Positions 47,331 through 58,424 of a stretch of DNA of 64,000 nt are shown in pieces. The position numbers and the translations under genes are program-made. Below the pieces are notes generated by a model. That model had not been told where the DNA came from and did not search any database. It worked only from the letters and a program-made list of their open reading frames with translations. Every line of letters begins with the position of its first letter. The stretch's first letter is position 1. Source of the DNA: Posidonia oceanica (lineage: Eukaryota > Streptophyta > Magnoliopsida > Alismatales > Posidoniaceae); contig JAZBRS010000044.1 in NCBI GenBank assembly GCA_037176725.1, positions 9,672,001 through 9,736,000 on the forward strand. The letters are read 5' to 3'.

Positions 47331-48880
47331 TTGAGGACTACTACTTAGATGAGGAGCAGTCTGGCACAGTAGGGGCAGCCTAGACCTGCAACGAAGTCTA
47401 GCTCGGCTCGGCAGCATCTCGGTCAGTTTGTCTGGTCCTTCCCTCCACAGATTATAAAGCAGCAGATTTGGCAGACCCTTTGGTAGATTTGACAGTCTCT
47501 GATCTTCTTGCAGTCTTGTCAGCGTCACCGACGTCAGCACAAACAGCTCTGAGGTCAAAGACACCAGCTCAGGCACAGTTAGCCAGTCTGCCTGTGGCCA
47601 CAATCACATCAGTACAACTGTCATCCTCTTTGGCGGGTCAATCACTGAGTTCAGCCAACAGTGCGACTCAGCCCATTTCAGTAGCCGTATCACAAGCAAC
47701 GCCGTTGGCTCAGTCAGTCACACATCCTCCTGCCTCAAAAGATCAACTCTCGTGGCAGGCCCCCATGGCGTCAGAGGCCGTGCAGTCACCATCACAACCA
47801 GAACCAGAGGCCCTGTCGAGCAGCACAACCTCTCAGTCATTGGTCTCCCAGAAGCACAGCTTCACCTCCCTTCTAGCTGCGACAGTGACTTTGGCAGCAC
47901 ACCCATCAGCGGCGCTGCTGACCAATCTGTTTGGATCACTGATGATCAGGCCACCGCAATCTGCCACGCCCGCAGGCCAGCCAAAGCAAGCACCCAGAAC
48001 TGTGGTACATCTAGCAGCTGGGCCAGAGCCAGAGGCCCCCAGCGCTTACTACGTCGACTCACCCTCGGATGAGGAGGAAGGAGCGGCTGCTGAGGCCCAG
48101 GTCGACGCGTGGATGGGAGACTTAGAGCTGTTGTACCAGGAACAGTTCACGTCACTAACAGAGGACCTGGCAGCATATCAAGTGGCCGTGAAGAAGGGGA
48201 AGGTCGTGGCTACGAACCCCTCCCTACAGAAGGACCATGCCTCTATCATGGTCATTGAAGAAAACTTGGCGGCAGTGGCCCCCACTAGACCGAATGAACT
48301 GATCACTTTGCAGCCGCAAGGCAGGTCTAGGTGGTTGGTGCAGCACATGCCTCACTCCAGCAATACCCCGCTTGGCCACCAGTCTGATATACCCTCTGCA
48401 AGAAGGAGCATGGAGGGGGAAGCATCGGCAGTACAGGCAGTGACAGAATCAGCTGAATCAACAGATCCAGCAGTGGCAGAGTCAGTGGTAGTGCCAGAAA
48501 CAGAGCTAGCAGCAGTGTCATCAGTGACAGAGCAGACAGAGGAAGTTGCCAGGACAGAGGTCGCACATTGAGGATACAGAAACACTCGAGTAGGCAAGAC
48601 CATCTTGAAGCATCACCAAGGCCAAGAAGCAGAACATCTACACTCCTTTGACATAACAAACCCTACCTTTGAAAGGGAGATCCTCTCGGAACTTGTTGCA
48701 TACGGAGAAGAAGACAGTGCAGGCGATGATGAGATTGATGGACCATCGCTTGAGTTCCGACCCTATGACGACGATCCAGAAAGCCCCAACCTTCATGTCG
48801 AAGAGGAGACAGAGGTTGTTAACATCGGCACAGCCGAGGAAGCCAGAGAAGTTCGCGTCAGTGCCCTATTATCACCCTAG
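47331..48880 (+). pseudogene. Protease-RT linker domain, element B (unknown function)
   Basis: The open frame at 47468-48571 is Ser/Thr/Pro/Gln-rich and then has AYYVDSPSDEEEG (about 48050), WMGDLELLYQEQ (about 48112), DHASIMVIEE, RPNELITLQP and RWLVQHMPH. A second frame, 48605-48880, has HQGQEAEHLHSFDITNP and EEETEVVNIGTAEEA, ending LLSP then TAG (48878-48880). The motifs match A residue for residue, while the Ser/Thr-rich stretch between them is poorly conserved. Not recognised as any family. Confidence 0.7.
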
Positions 48881-50299
48881 GCCAGAACAGAGTTCATTGC
48901 ATTTCTGAAAGAGTATACAGATGTCTTCGCCCGGAGCTATGAAGACATGGTTGGCCTCGATGTCGAAATAGTAGTCCATAACTTGCCTTTGAATCCAGAT
49001 GCCAAGCTAGTAAAGTAGAAGCTAAGAAGATGGCGACCACAGTGGCTGCTCATGATCAAAGAAGAGATGATGAAGCAGCTTAGTGTCAACTTTCTGAAGG
49101 TCGTTCTTTACCCTGAGTGGCTTGCGAACATTGTGCTAGTGCCCAAGAAGGATGACCGAATCCGGATATGTATCGACTACAGGGACCTGAACAAAGCAAG
49201 TCCCAAGGACGATTTCCCATTGCCTCATATTGACGTCCTAGTTGATAACACTGCAGGCCACAAGATGCTATCCTTTATGGACGGCTTCTTTGGCTATAAT
49301 CAGATCAAAATGGTAGAAGAAGACATGGAAAAGACTTCATTCATCACCCCCTTGGGGGTCTTCTGTTATCAAGTTATGCCATTTGGGCTGAAGAATGCTG
49401 ACGCAACCTATCAGAGGGCCATGACTATACTTTTCCATGACCTCATGCACCAAGAAGTGGAGGTCTATGTAGACGACATGATTGCCAAAACCAAAGAGCC
49501 CGAGGATCACCTTGCCTACCTGAAGAAGCTCTTTGATCGCTTGAGGAAATACAAACGGAGGCTTAACCCCAGTAAATGCGTGTTTGGGGTATCATCTAGC
49601 AAACTTCTGGGCTACATTGTTAGCCAGAAGGGTATTGAAGTGGACCCAATGAAAGCAAAAGCCATCGTGGACATGCCACCCCCTCGGATTGAAAAGGAGG
49701 TCAAGGACCTGTTAGGGCGTTTACAGTATATCAGTCGCTTCATTGCACAGCTTACGCCCATCTGCGAACCCATATTCAAGCTCATGAAGAAGAATGCACA
49801 AATCGAATGGAACGAGGAGTGCCAGGATGCATTTGATAAAATCAAGCAGCTTCTGATCAAACCTCCTGTCCTGGTTCCTCCCACGCCAGGGAGACCTTTG
49901 CTTCTCTACCTTTCTACCATGCAGCATTCCATGGGCGCCGTCTTGGGTCAACATGGCGAATCTGGTAGGAAGGAGCGCGCCATTTATTACCTGAGCAAGA
50001 AGTTTAATGAATGCGAGGCCAGGTACAGCACAATAGAGAAGACCTGCTTATCCATTGTCTGGGCTGCACAGAAACTAAGGCATTATATGATGGCATACCC
50101 AGTTCAGCTCTTGTGCCGGCATGATCCTATCAAGTTTCTCTTTCAGAAGCCAACTATGGTGGGCAGATGTGTCAAGTGGCAAGTGTTGTTATCTCAGTAC
50201 GACATCACCTTCGTCACACAGAAATCCATGAAGGGCCAGGCCATGGCAGATCACCTTGCTGATTTCCCTCTGCCTGAATACCAGCCACTCCAGACGTAG
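48881..50299 (+). pseudogene. Reverse transcriptase and first RNase H, element B (nearly intact)
   Basis: Begins EFIAFLKEYTDVFARSYEDM, then a TAG at 49016-49018 (expected Gln before KLRR), then 415 open codons from 49052. Motifs: WLANIVLVPKKDDR, CIDYRDLNKASPKD, PFGLKNADATYQRAM, YVDDM (about 49468-49482), LGYIVSQKGIEVDP. RNase H has RAIYYLSKKF and KGQAMADHLAD but LYLSTMQHSMG in place of the first catalytic acid, as in A. The frame closes with LPLPEYQPLQT and TAG (50297-50299), where the next residues FPDED continue in A. This is the best-preserved gypsy ORF in the window. Confidence 0.94.
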
Positions 50300-50405
50300 T
50301 TCCCTGATGAGGATATCCTTTTTGTAATGGAGGACTCTGAAGAGAAAGACCCTGAGGACCAAGAGCAATGGCAGTTGTACTTCGATGGCGCCGTCAACAA
50401 GAAGG
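50300..50405 (+). pseudogene. Archaeal-type RNase H, N-terminal fragment, element B
   Basis: FPDEDILFVMEDSEEKDPED then WQLYFDGAVNKK, with the first catalytic Asp present. Homology to A stops after about 50405. The remainder of aRNH, the integrase, the 3' UTR, the PPT and the start of the 3' LTR are all missing, so one deletion removed them. Confidence 0.88.
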
Positions 50406-52924
50406 ATCACCTTCTCTGTTTTTTTTTTCTTTTTTTTCCTTACACCTCTTCTTCTACTGATCGACAACTCACCTCCAAGCCTGCCTATCCTTCACTCCTC
50501 CATGTCCTCTGCACCCAGCCAGTCCGGCGTGCGCCCCCTGCCTTAGCCGTGCACCTACCAAAGCCACCTTCCTCTGCAACAATCACTCAAGTGCCAGCAG
50601 CAAACAAAAACCAGTAGGAGAAACTAGTAGAACCTTGGCTCCAAAAACACATCCATAGACTTGCCAAGACCTTCATCTCCCTTGGGCACTCCCAGACCAA
50701 GAGAACTCACCTAAGCAATCACCAACAGAAGCCATACCCAACCCATTTTCTTCTCCAAACGAACAGCACAACCTTCCCCATTGCACAACGACCACGACAA
50801 GCATCAGAAAATTCTCAAACTCCGCCACCTTACTCACCCAACAACCACCTTCTCAGGCCACCTAACATCACCCTGCGAAGCCACCCACACTCCTCACAAA
50901 CCACCACGAACACCTTCGGCCCCAATTTGCCCGAAAACTTCAAACACCTCTAACTCCCTCTAGACCCAGTAGAACTCCGTTCTGATTCTTCCTACACACT
51001 CCCCAGACAACCACCTAGCCGTCGGGACCTTCACTCCGGCCTAGAACGCCGCACACTGCCGGAACCACCTCGGCCACCACAGTGGTAGCCAATCCAGACC
51101 AAACTTCCCTTTGAGCAGCCAAGCTCACTTCTAAGTACACCGGGACCTTCCCTAGACCACCAGCAACGCCTTCGAATCGCCCCAACAGCCCACCACCGCA
51201 CCACACACCGCCACGACCTCCGGCAACTCCACTGAAATCCACCGAGGTGGGTGGCCCGCTCTGGCGCGCGAAAGAGGTAAAAAACCCCTCCTCCAGCTTC
51301 CTCTCTCTCTCCTCTTGCTTCTCAGCCTTTCCCCGGATCATTTCATCAACTATGCCGCCCCCAGCACACTGCCGGAAGCCCCTTCTTCCCCGGTGCCGAC
51401 ATCCCCTGCAACATGCCAGCACGTCGTTTGGCACCCCCACGCGCCACCGGACGTCGCCCCTGCCTCCGCCGCACCGCGCCGACCTCCCCCGCACTCCGCC
51501 CAGGCCGCGCCGCCCTCTCCTCTGCCGTTCTAGGCTTCCCACCGGCGAGCTCCAGCCACAGTTCCTGTAGCTTTACATCATTGTTTTAGTTTTCATTTTA
51601 TTTTTGCTTTAGCTTAGTATTTTTACATATGCATTGCATTAGCATCATTTAAGTTTTTAAATATTGCTTTTAGGTCCAGGCACAGTTTAAGAATCATTTA
51701 ATTCTGAAATAAAACTATATGAAATTGCATGAAAAGTCTGTGCTTTTTGTTATTTGCATGTTAATCCAACTACTATTTAAATTCTTTAGTTTTCTTTTAA
51801 TTTAAGTCCTGCTAGTTATTTTTCATCACATGTTAGTCCTCTGCTGTTATAATTTTTTAGTTTTTCTTTAGTTCCAGCCCATTTACTTATTTTATTTGCA
51901 TGTTAGTCCAGCCCTAGTTCAAAATAAGTTTCTGTCTTTTAATTTCCAGTCCTGCCGTTTATTTTATTTGCATAATGGTCCTTTGGTAGTGTAAAATAGT
52001 TTTCTGTTCTTTATTTTCTAGTCCAGTAGCTTTTTATTTTTTCATTTTAGTCCTGTGGTTGTTAAAAGTCATTTAATCATCTATTTTTACCTTATTAAAT
52101 TGCTTTTTAGTCCTACTCTTTATTTTATTTGCCATTTAGTCCTTTGATCTGTTGTTAACTCATTTAATTTTTACCTTTTCAATACTGCATTGCATTTTTA
52201 TCCTGTCTTATTTTATTTTTGCACTTTAGTCTTTCATTTGCATGCACAGCATCATTTATCAGCATCTTTACCTTATAAAATTGCATTTTAGCCCCTACAT
52301 GATTCAAAATTGCATTCCAGTCCTTAGCATGTTTACAGAAATCATTTAAGAGCATATTTTACCTTATAAAATTGCATTTTAGCCCCTGCATGTTTTCAAA
52401 TTGCATTTCAGTCCATTACATGTTTATAAAAAACATTTAAATACATGTTTTACCTTATTAAATTGCATTTCATATCCTATGTTTTATTTTAATTGCATGC
52501 AGACCCTTAAATTTTCCAAATCATTGCATATAGACCCTTAAGTTTTCAAAATCTTTGCATATAGGACCCTAACCCTTTCAAAAACTTGCATTTAGGTCCA
52601 TAACTTTTCTAAAACATCATATATAGGTCCTTTTCTTGCATTTTTGCATGCATTGCACCCATGCATCATTGCATTTAGCTTGTTTGCACACTTTTAAGCA
52701 CCCCTAGCTCCCACGTATGTGAGAGGGCCTGTTTTGCACACCCTTAGGGCCGCTTTTACACTTAGATCCCTTCTTCTCCCCTGTTCTTGAGTCTTCTACC
52801 TTGAAGCCTGGATATCTTCTGATCGGATCGCCGGATCTTCGCAACCAAGTTACCTTTACCTTCCCGGTGGAGCAGACTTCAATGCTAGCCAAGTTCTTCT
52901 CAGATCAAGCTTCAGATCTCCAAG

Positions 52925-53252
52925 GTAAGTCGTTCTGAACTCCTGCACAGCATCTTTGTTTGCATATCATTTGCATTTGCATGCATTGCTTTCACATCGC
53001 GCTTTCCAAGCATGTAGATTAAGTCTTCCTCTTCTTACCTATCAATCCTATTCCTCCTTTTCGTGTACTCTGAGTGTTTTGGGTTGAGTTTTCCCTGGAT
53101 TCACTACTGATTGTGGCCTTCTTCCCCCTTTTCCACGGTCCGATTGCACCGCGAGCTTTGGGCAGCATGCAAGACACATCGTGGGACGGTTTAGTGGGAA
53201 ACAATCACAGAATAGTGGTGATCCCTCCACTTGCTTCCTTTCCCCTTTGCAG
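52925..53252 (+). other. Candidate LTR intron (328 bp), B 3' LTR
   Basis: Same donor (CCAAG/GTAAGTC) and acceptor (CCCCTTTGCAG) as at 40244-40571, and the same length. Confidence 0.5.
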
Positions 53253-53404
53253 ATCTTCACACCTGCATTGCGTGGTCCTTAAGTGGTGTTTGTCTTCACA
53301 CCTACATCGCTTGCTTCCCTTTACTTGTTTTGTTTCTCCCCTTTGCATGTTTTTACATCTGCATTGCATGTTTGTATGACGTTTTGTTTCTACACTTACA
53401 TCGC

Positions 53405-54165
53405 CTGTTTTCGCTTTGTTTTTTGCATCGTTTCGCATGCCTGCTTTCTTTCTTGCACCATTTTGCGTGCCTGCTTTGTTTCTTGCACCGTTTTACGTGC
53501 CTGCTTTGTTTCTTGCACCGTTTTGCATGCCTGCTTTGTTTCTCGTACCGTTTTGCATGTCTGCTTTGCTTCTTGCACCGTTTTGCGTGCCTGCCTTGTT
53601 TCTTGCACCATTTCGCGTGCCTGCTTTGTTTCTTGCACTGTTTTGCATGCCTACTTTGTTTCTTGCACCGTTTTGCATGCCCACTTTGTTTCTTGCACTG
53701 TTTTGCATACCAACTTTGTTTCTTGCACCGTTTTGCATGCTTGCTTTGTTTTTCGTACCGTTTTACGTGCCTGCTTTGTTTCTTGCACCGTTTTGCGTAC
53801 CTGCTTTGTTTCTCGCATCGTTTTGCATGCCTGCCTTTTTTTCACTCCGTTTTGCATGCCTACCTTTCTTTCGCACCGTTTTGCATGCCTGCTTTGCTTC
53901 TTGCACCGTTTTATGTGCCTGCTTTTTTTCTTGCACCGTTTCGCGTGCTTATTTTGCTTCTTGCACCGTTTTGTGTACCCGCTTTGTTTCTTGCACTGTT
54001 TTGCGTGCCTACTTTGTTTCTTGCACCGTTTTGCATACCCGCTTTATTTCTTGCACCGTTTTGCATGCCGACTTTGTTTCTTGCACCATTTTGCGTGCTT
54101 GCTTTGTTTTTTGCATCGTTTTGCGTGCCGACCCTCGTTTCTTGCACCGTTTTGCATGTTTTACA
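53405..54165 (+). repeat. 30-bp tandem array in B 3' LTR
   Basis: About 25 units of the TTTGTTTCTTGCACCGTTTT type, longer than in the 5' LTR. Overlapping frames of 300 or more codons run through it with the same repeating phrases and are not genes. Confidence 0.88.
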
Positions 54166-54859
54166 TTATTTTCCTCTACTTGTCGCCCGCATTGCCTGGC
54201 TTTACCGCTGTTTTGTTTTATCACTTGCCTTTGCATTAGGGCAGTGATGCTTACTGCCTGGTGTTCTCACGGACCAGGGTTCGTCTGGTTCGGAACACAG
54301 ACAGCGCTGCTGAGCACTTAGATAGCACGTTTAATTCCTTGCATGCACTCCATCACTTAGAGCACACCTATGAGCATCTAATGAGGCATTCGTGGCACTT
54401 AGGCATTCAAAGTATGCATTTCCCTGCGTATGCGAGTGTAAGCCTAGAAAGACCGATTTTTGAGCCTGTCGGGGGTGCCTAACACCTTCCCCGCACGTAA
54501 CAGGAGTCCTTACCCTTTCTCTTGGCCCGCAATGACCATATTGCCCTTATCCTAGGCATGAGTCATATCATTTGCATTCATTTGCATCTCTTTTCTTTTG
54601 CATTGCATTGCATTGCATCTTTTGCTTGGTTTTGCGTGATTATTCACGCATTTCCCCGATTTTCCTTGTCTCCCGACTTAATAGACACGGTGGCGACTCT
54701 GATTTGTCTTATCTTCTTCTTTTCTTCCCTTTTTTCCCTTTTTAAGTGTTTTTGAGTTAAGTCTTCTCGGACACAGCCGCTATTAATAAACCTGATTCTG
54801 ATCGATGCACGCGAGCTTTGGCAGAGTGCATGGACGATCTGAACATCGGGATTATTACA

Positions 54860-56344
54860 ATTGGATGGCAAGCAGAGCCCTAGTAGATGGCTACGCACCT
54901 CGGATCACAATCTCGATAGATTCCTCGTTAGAGAGTCTATCGCGAACTTGTGCAGTAAGGGTGCACCAACGGCCGACGTACTCCCCGAACGGCTCATTGT
55001 TTCTCTACTTAAGGGCGACAAGGTCCTCACGCTTAGGGACCAAGTCGAGGTTGAAGGAATACTGCTCCAGGAACGTCCTGCCAAGGTCGTTCCAAGTCTT
55101 GATGGTGGTCATACCAAGTGATGTAAACAACTTGAGAGCCAGGCCAGTAAGACTTTTCTGAAACAGGCGAATCAACAACCTGTCATCAGCCTGAAGCTGA
55201 GCAAGGTCTCTGCAGTACACCTTCATATGGGCGATGGGGCAGCCCCTACCATTGTATTTTTTAAAATCCGGGATATGGAATTTTGGTGGGAGCACTGCCT
55301 CTGGAAAGCAACAAAGGTCCCAGAATTGGTAGGAGTGGAGGTTCGTGCCCTGCAGTTGACGAAGTGCCTTCTCTAGAATGCCTAACCTGTCGTTGTTGGA
55401 TTCTGGATTTGCCGCCAGAAGTGATGCGGCAGCGGGGGTGGGGACCACATACGCCGATTGGGTCGCATCGAGGTGTTCCTCCGGATCCACCATCGCGTCG
55501 CCTGGTGGCAAGACATGATGGCCAGCATATCCATGCAAAAGTGCAATGGGTGCAGTGGGTGGTGCAATGTATGTAGGGGAAGGGACATACTGATACACAG
55601 GGTAAGGGTAGGCATGATGCTCTGCAGTGAGTTGTGGAGATTGTGGGAGTAGCAGCTGCTGCAATGGCACAGTGCCAGGTAGCGGGCCAGAGAGGTGCTG
55701 TGCCCTAACCAACCCAAGGGGCTGGCCACCAGGTGGCGGAGGTGCATGATGTGCAGTGATTGATGTCATGCAGAGGGCGAAGGCTGCGCCCCCATCACCA
55801 AAGCTGAGAGCAGCTGAGGCGATGGCCGGGGCGGCAGTGCAGTAGGGAAAGCCTAGAGAGCAGGAGTAGGGTGCAGAGGAACCTCAGGTGCAGAGGGAGC
55901 TAAAGAGGGGCGAGCAGACAAAGCCATGCCCTGGAATATCTGGGCAAGCTCCATCAAGCGCTGGTACTGTGCCTTAGGGGCCCTGTCAGTGGGGATACTG
56001 AAGTGCAATACCAGCGGGGGACCAGATCCAAGAGGGGAGGACACAGACTATCCAAGAGGATGGGATCCTATGGCGGGAGTCGCCGCAACAGCAAGGGTGT
56101 CAAAAGGGACACAGCCCTTAGAGAGTGGAGATGGCAGTGCCTCCGGGGCACAGGTGGCAGTCACCAAGATAGACTCGGTGACTGGGTCTAGAGGCTGCCA
56201 CTGCCCCACAGGATAAAGGGGAGGCAGCTGTACCTGAAGGGGAGGCACGGGTACAGCAGAAGTCAAAGAGATCACCGGAGGGGCCGAAGCGGAAATCCCC
56301 TCTATGACAACAGTAAGTAGGGGCTCAATGGTGTGCTGGGCCAT
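54860..56344 (-). pseudogene. Gag polyprotein, element C, 5' part (broken)
   Basis: Start MAQHTIEPLLT at 56344. Pro-rich N-terminus; the segment with MVDPEEHLDATQSAYVVPTP; capsid-type region IPDFKKYNGRGCPIAHM to GEYVGRW and VIRGA (about 55270-54895). It ends at ALLAIQ because the 3' LTR of B abuts at 54859. Stops: TAG 56048-56050, 55853-55855, 55005-55007 (Gln in A and B) and 54891-54893 (Gln in A and B). A frameshift lies near 55780. The 3' remainder of C must lie left of the window. Confidence 0.87.
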
Positions 56345-57488
56345 GGCTGACCGTGAGCAAGTAAAAATAGGGCTGCGACGAAAAGGGGGAGGACAACACC
56401 TACGGGGAGCTGTAGTCGCAAAGGCAAGTAGCTCAGAAGAGGAGGGTCGAGAACATGTATCACAACAGAAGCGTTAGTGAAAAGAAGTACTCAAGCTCCG
56501 ACTAGGGAACTTGCTCACTGATCTCTACTACAAGCAAAGCAAATAGGTGTTAGAACCTGAAGGAAAATGCAAATGTTTAATTGGTGGTATGAATTCATTC
56601 ATGCAAATGGTATGCTTTCTAGCATGCTCTCTCTCACCAATCTAGTGTGTCCTAGTAGGTTGTCTACTTCAGACTCACACAAATGTACGGGTCACCGACT
56701 CGGTCAGAAAGTAAGGCTCCCTGACCAGAGCTCAGGTATAAAGTGTGGCGCGTTAGTGGCCTTGACCCTGCTGAAGCATGGGTTGTACCCTCTAGTAGCA
56801 CTGACACGACCCCTGATAAGGGGTGACAGATCGATCAACTCGCCTTGTGCCAAACCAGCTGAATGAGAGACCGGAACTATCCTTCTCAGACTGGTAGTGG
56901 ACTCAGATGAGAAGATGCATGCCCTATATGATGATTCATGCAAAATGATTGAAGTTTTTTATCTTGCATGTTTTATTAACCCAAAGGGGGTGAAGGTGTG
57001 TTGGTGTCTCCAGTTGCTTCTAGATTTGACTTTTACTTGCTATTTTTAATTAGCAAGGGGGGAAGCAACCAGTCTCTAGTTGTCCTTAGGCCTAATGCAA
57101 AGGGGGAAGAAAAACACCCAAACATAGCAAGCAAACAACATACAATTACTGCAAAAAGCATGGGCATGGTATGTGCATGTGTATGTGGACATGATAGTGA
57201 AAAGAAAAAACACTTGTCACATCAAAAGGCAGATATGCATGGCATGTGCATGTGGGGTGGCATAGCAATTGTGTAGAACAAAGCATTTACCACTCAAAAG
57301 GCATGTATAATGAGCCAAGCAAGTATTTAAGCATGTATAATGCATGAACAAAGCAAGTAAAGGCAGTGTAAGCAATACAACATGCAAACAGGCATAAGGC
57401 AAGCAGTAAAGCAAAGAAGCAGGCATAAGGCAAGCACAAGCGAAAAACCTTGCAAGCGAAAAGCCAAAACGAAAGTCGGAGTCTAAAA
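56345..57488 (-). other. Element C 5' leader
   Basis: Non-coding between PBS and gag. Blocks at 56630-56945 and 56950-57120 match the leaders of A and B; the rest is A-rich and diverged. Confidence 0.62.
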
Positions 57489-57506
57489 TCCCCAGCGGTG
57501 TCGCCA
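57489..57506 (-). other. Primer binding site, element C
   Basis: Minus strand TGGCGACACCGCTGGGGA. It differs by one base from A's PBS and is separated by three bases from the LTR end CATTCACA at 57510. Confidence 0.85.
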
Positions 57507-58424
57507 GCCTGTGAATGCCTGATCCCACAGATCCAGACCGGAGCGGGGTTCGAACGAGAAGAGGAACTTCACAGATAGCGATGCGAAGAAGGAAAGCAAA
57601 GATAAGACAAAAATAGAGTCGCCACCTAGTCTATTCAATCGGGAGACAAGGAAAACTAGGGGAAATGCAATAAAGCATGCAAATGAATGCAATGCTATAC
57701 AAAATGATTGACTTGTGCCAACGACAAGGGCAAAATGGTCATTGCAGGTCCAAAGAAAGGGTAACGACTCCTGTTACATGCGGGGAAGGTGTTAGGTACC
57801 CCCGACACACCCGAGGAATCGGTCTTTCTTGGCTGATCGCTCACATTTGTAGGAATTTCGGCAATGATTGCCTTTAATTGTATGCCCGTAGGCGATGAAT
57901 GCTATGCCATGTCATGCATGCTTTAATGCCTAGATGCCTGAATGCCATGCATGGGAAATTAAATGTGCAGCCTATGTGCTCAGCAACACTGCCTGTGTTC
58001 CGAACTTGGCGAACCCTGGTTCATGAGAACTCCAGACAATAAGTATCATTGTCCTAATGCAAATGCAAGCGATAAAACAAAACACCGATAAAACCACGCA
58101 ATGCAAGTGTACGACAAGCAAAGGGGAAAGGAAAACAAGGGTAGAAAAGCCAAACGAAACCACACGATGCGAGCGTCAAACGGGCAAACGGGAAAGAAGA
58201 CGGATTCGATAAACCAAGTAAAAACCACACAATGCAAGCGTATGCAAAGGGGAAAGAAAACCGACGTGGAAAATCATAGGAAAGTAGGCGATGCAAGGAG
58301 CAAAATCGAGAAACAGGAGTCCGGCAACTTGCACAGGTGTCAAAGCATGTGTCGGAGGCAATAAAATGCGGAAAGCGGCAAGCGAAATGAAATCGGCGTT
58401 TTAAAACGATGTTCAACCAACTGT

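Larger units (their letters stand above)
50406..54859 (+). mobile_element. Element B 3' LTR (5'-truncated)
   Basis: From 51953 on it matches the 5' LTR (1-789 and 40061-42134). The 50406-51570 part is Pro-codon-rich CT/GC-rich sequence like the middle of the other LTRs; no TGTTGACACC start is present, so the left end was lost in the deletion at 50405. Contents: CT/GC-rich 50406-51560, phrase array 51600-52690, candidate intron 52925-53252, array 53405-54165, stem-loop block 54472-54492, PBS-like site 54691-54700 and end ATTATTACA at 54859. It ends directly in the gag of element C. Confidence 0.87.

Noticed and set aside
24164..50299. TAG recoded as Gln in this organism or element
   Set aside because: TAG also replaces Trp (44598), TGA and TAA stops and frameshifts are present in the same genes, and the sister copy usually keeps CAG; decay is the simpler reading.
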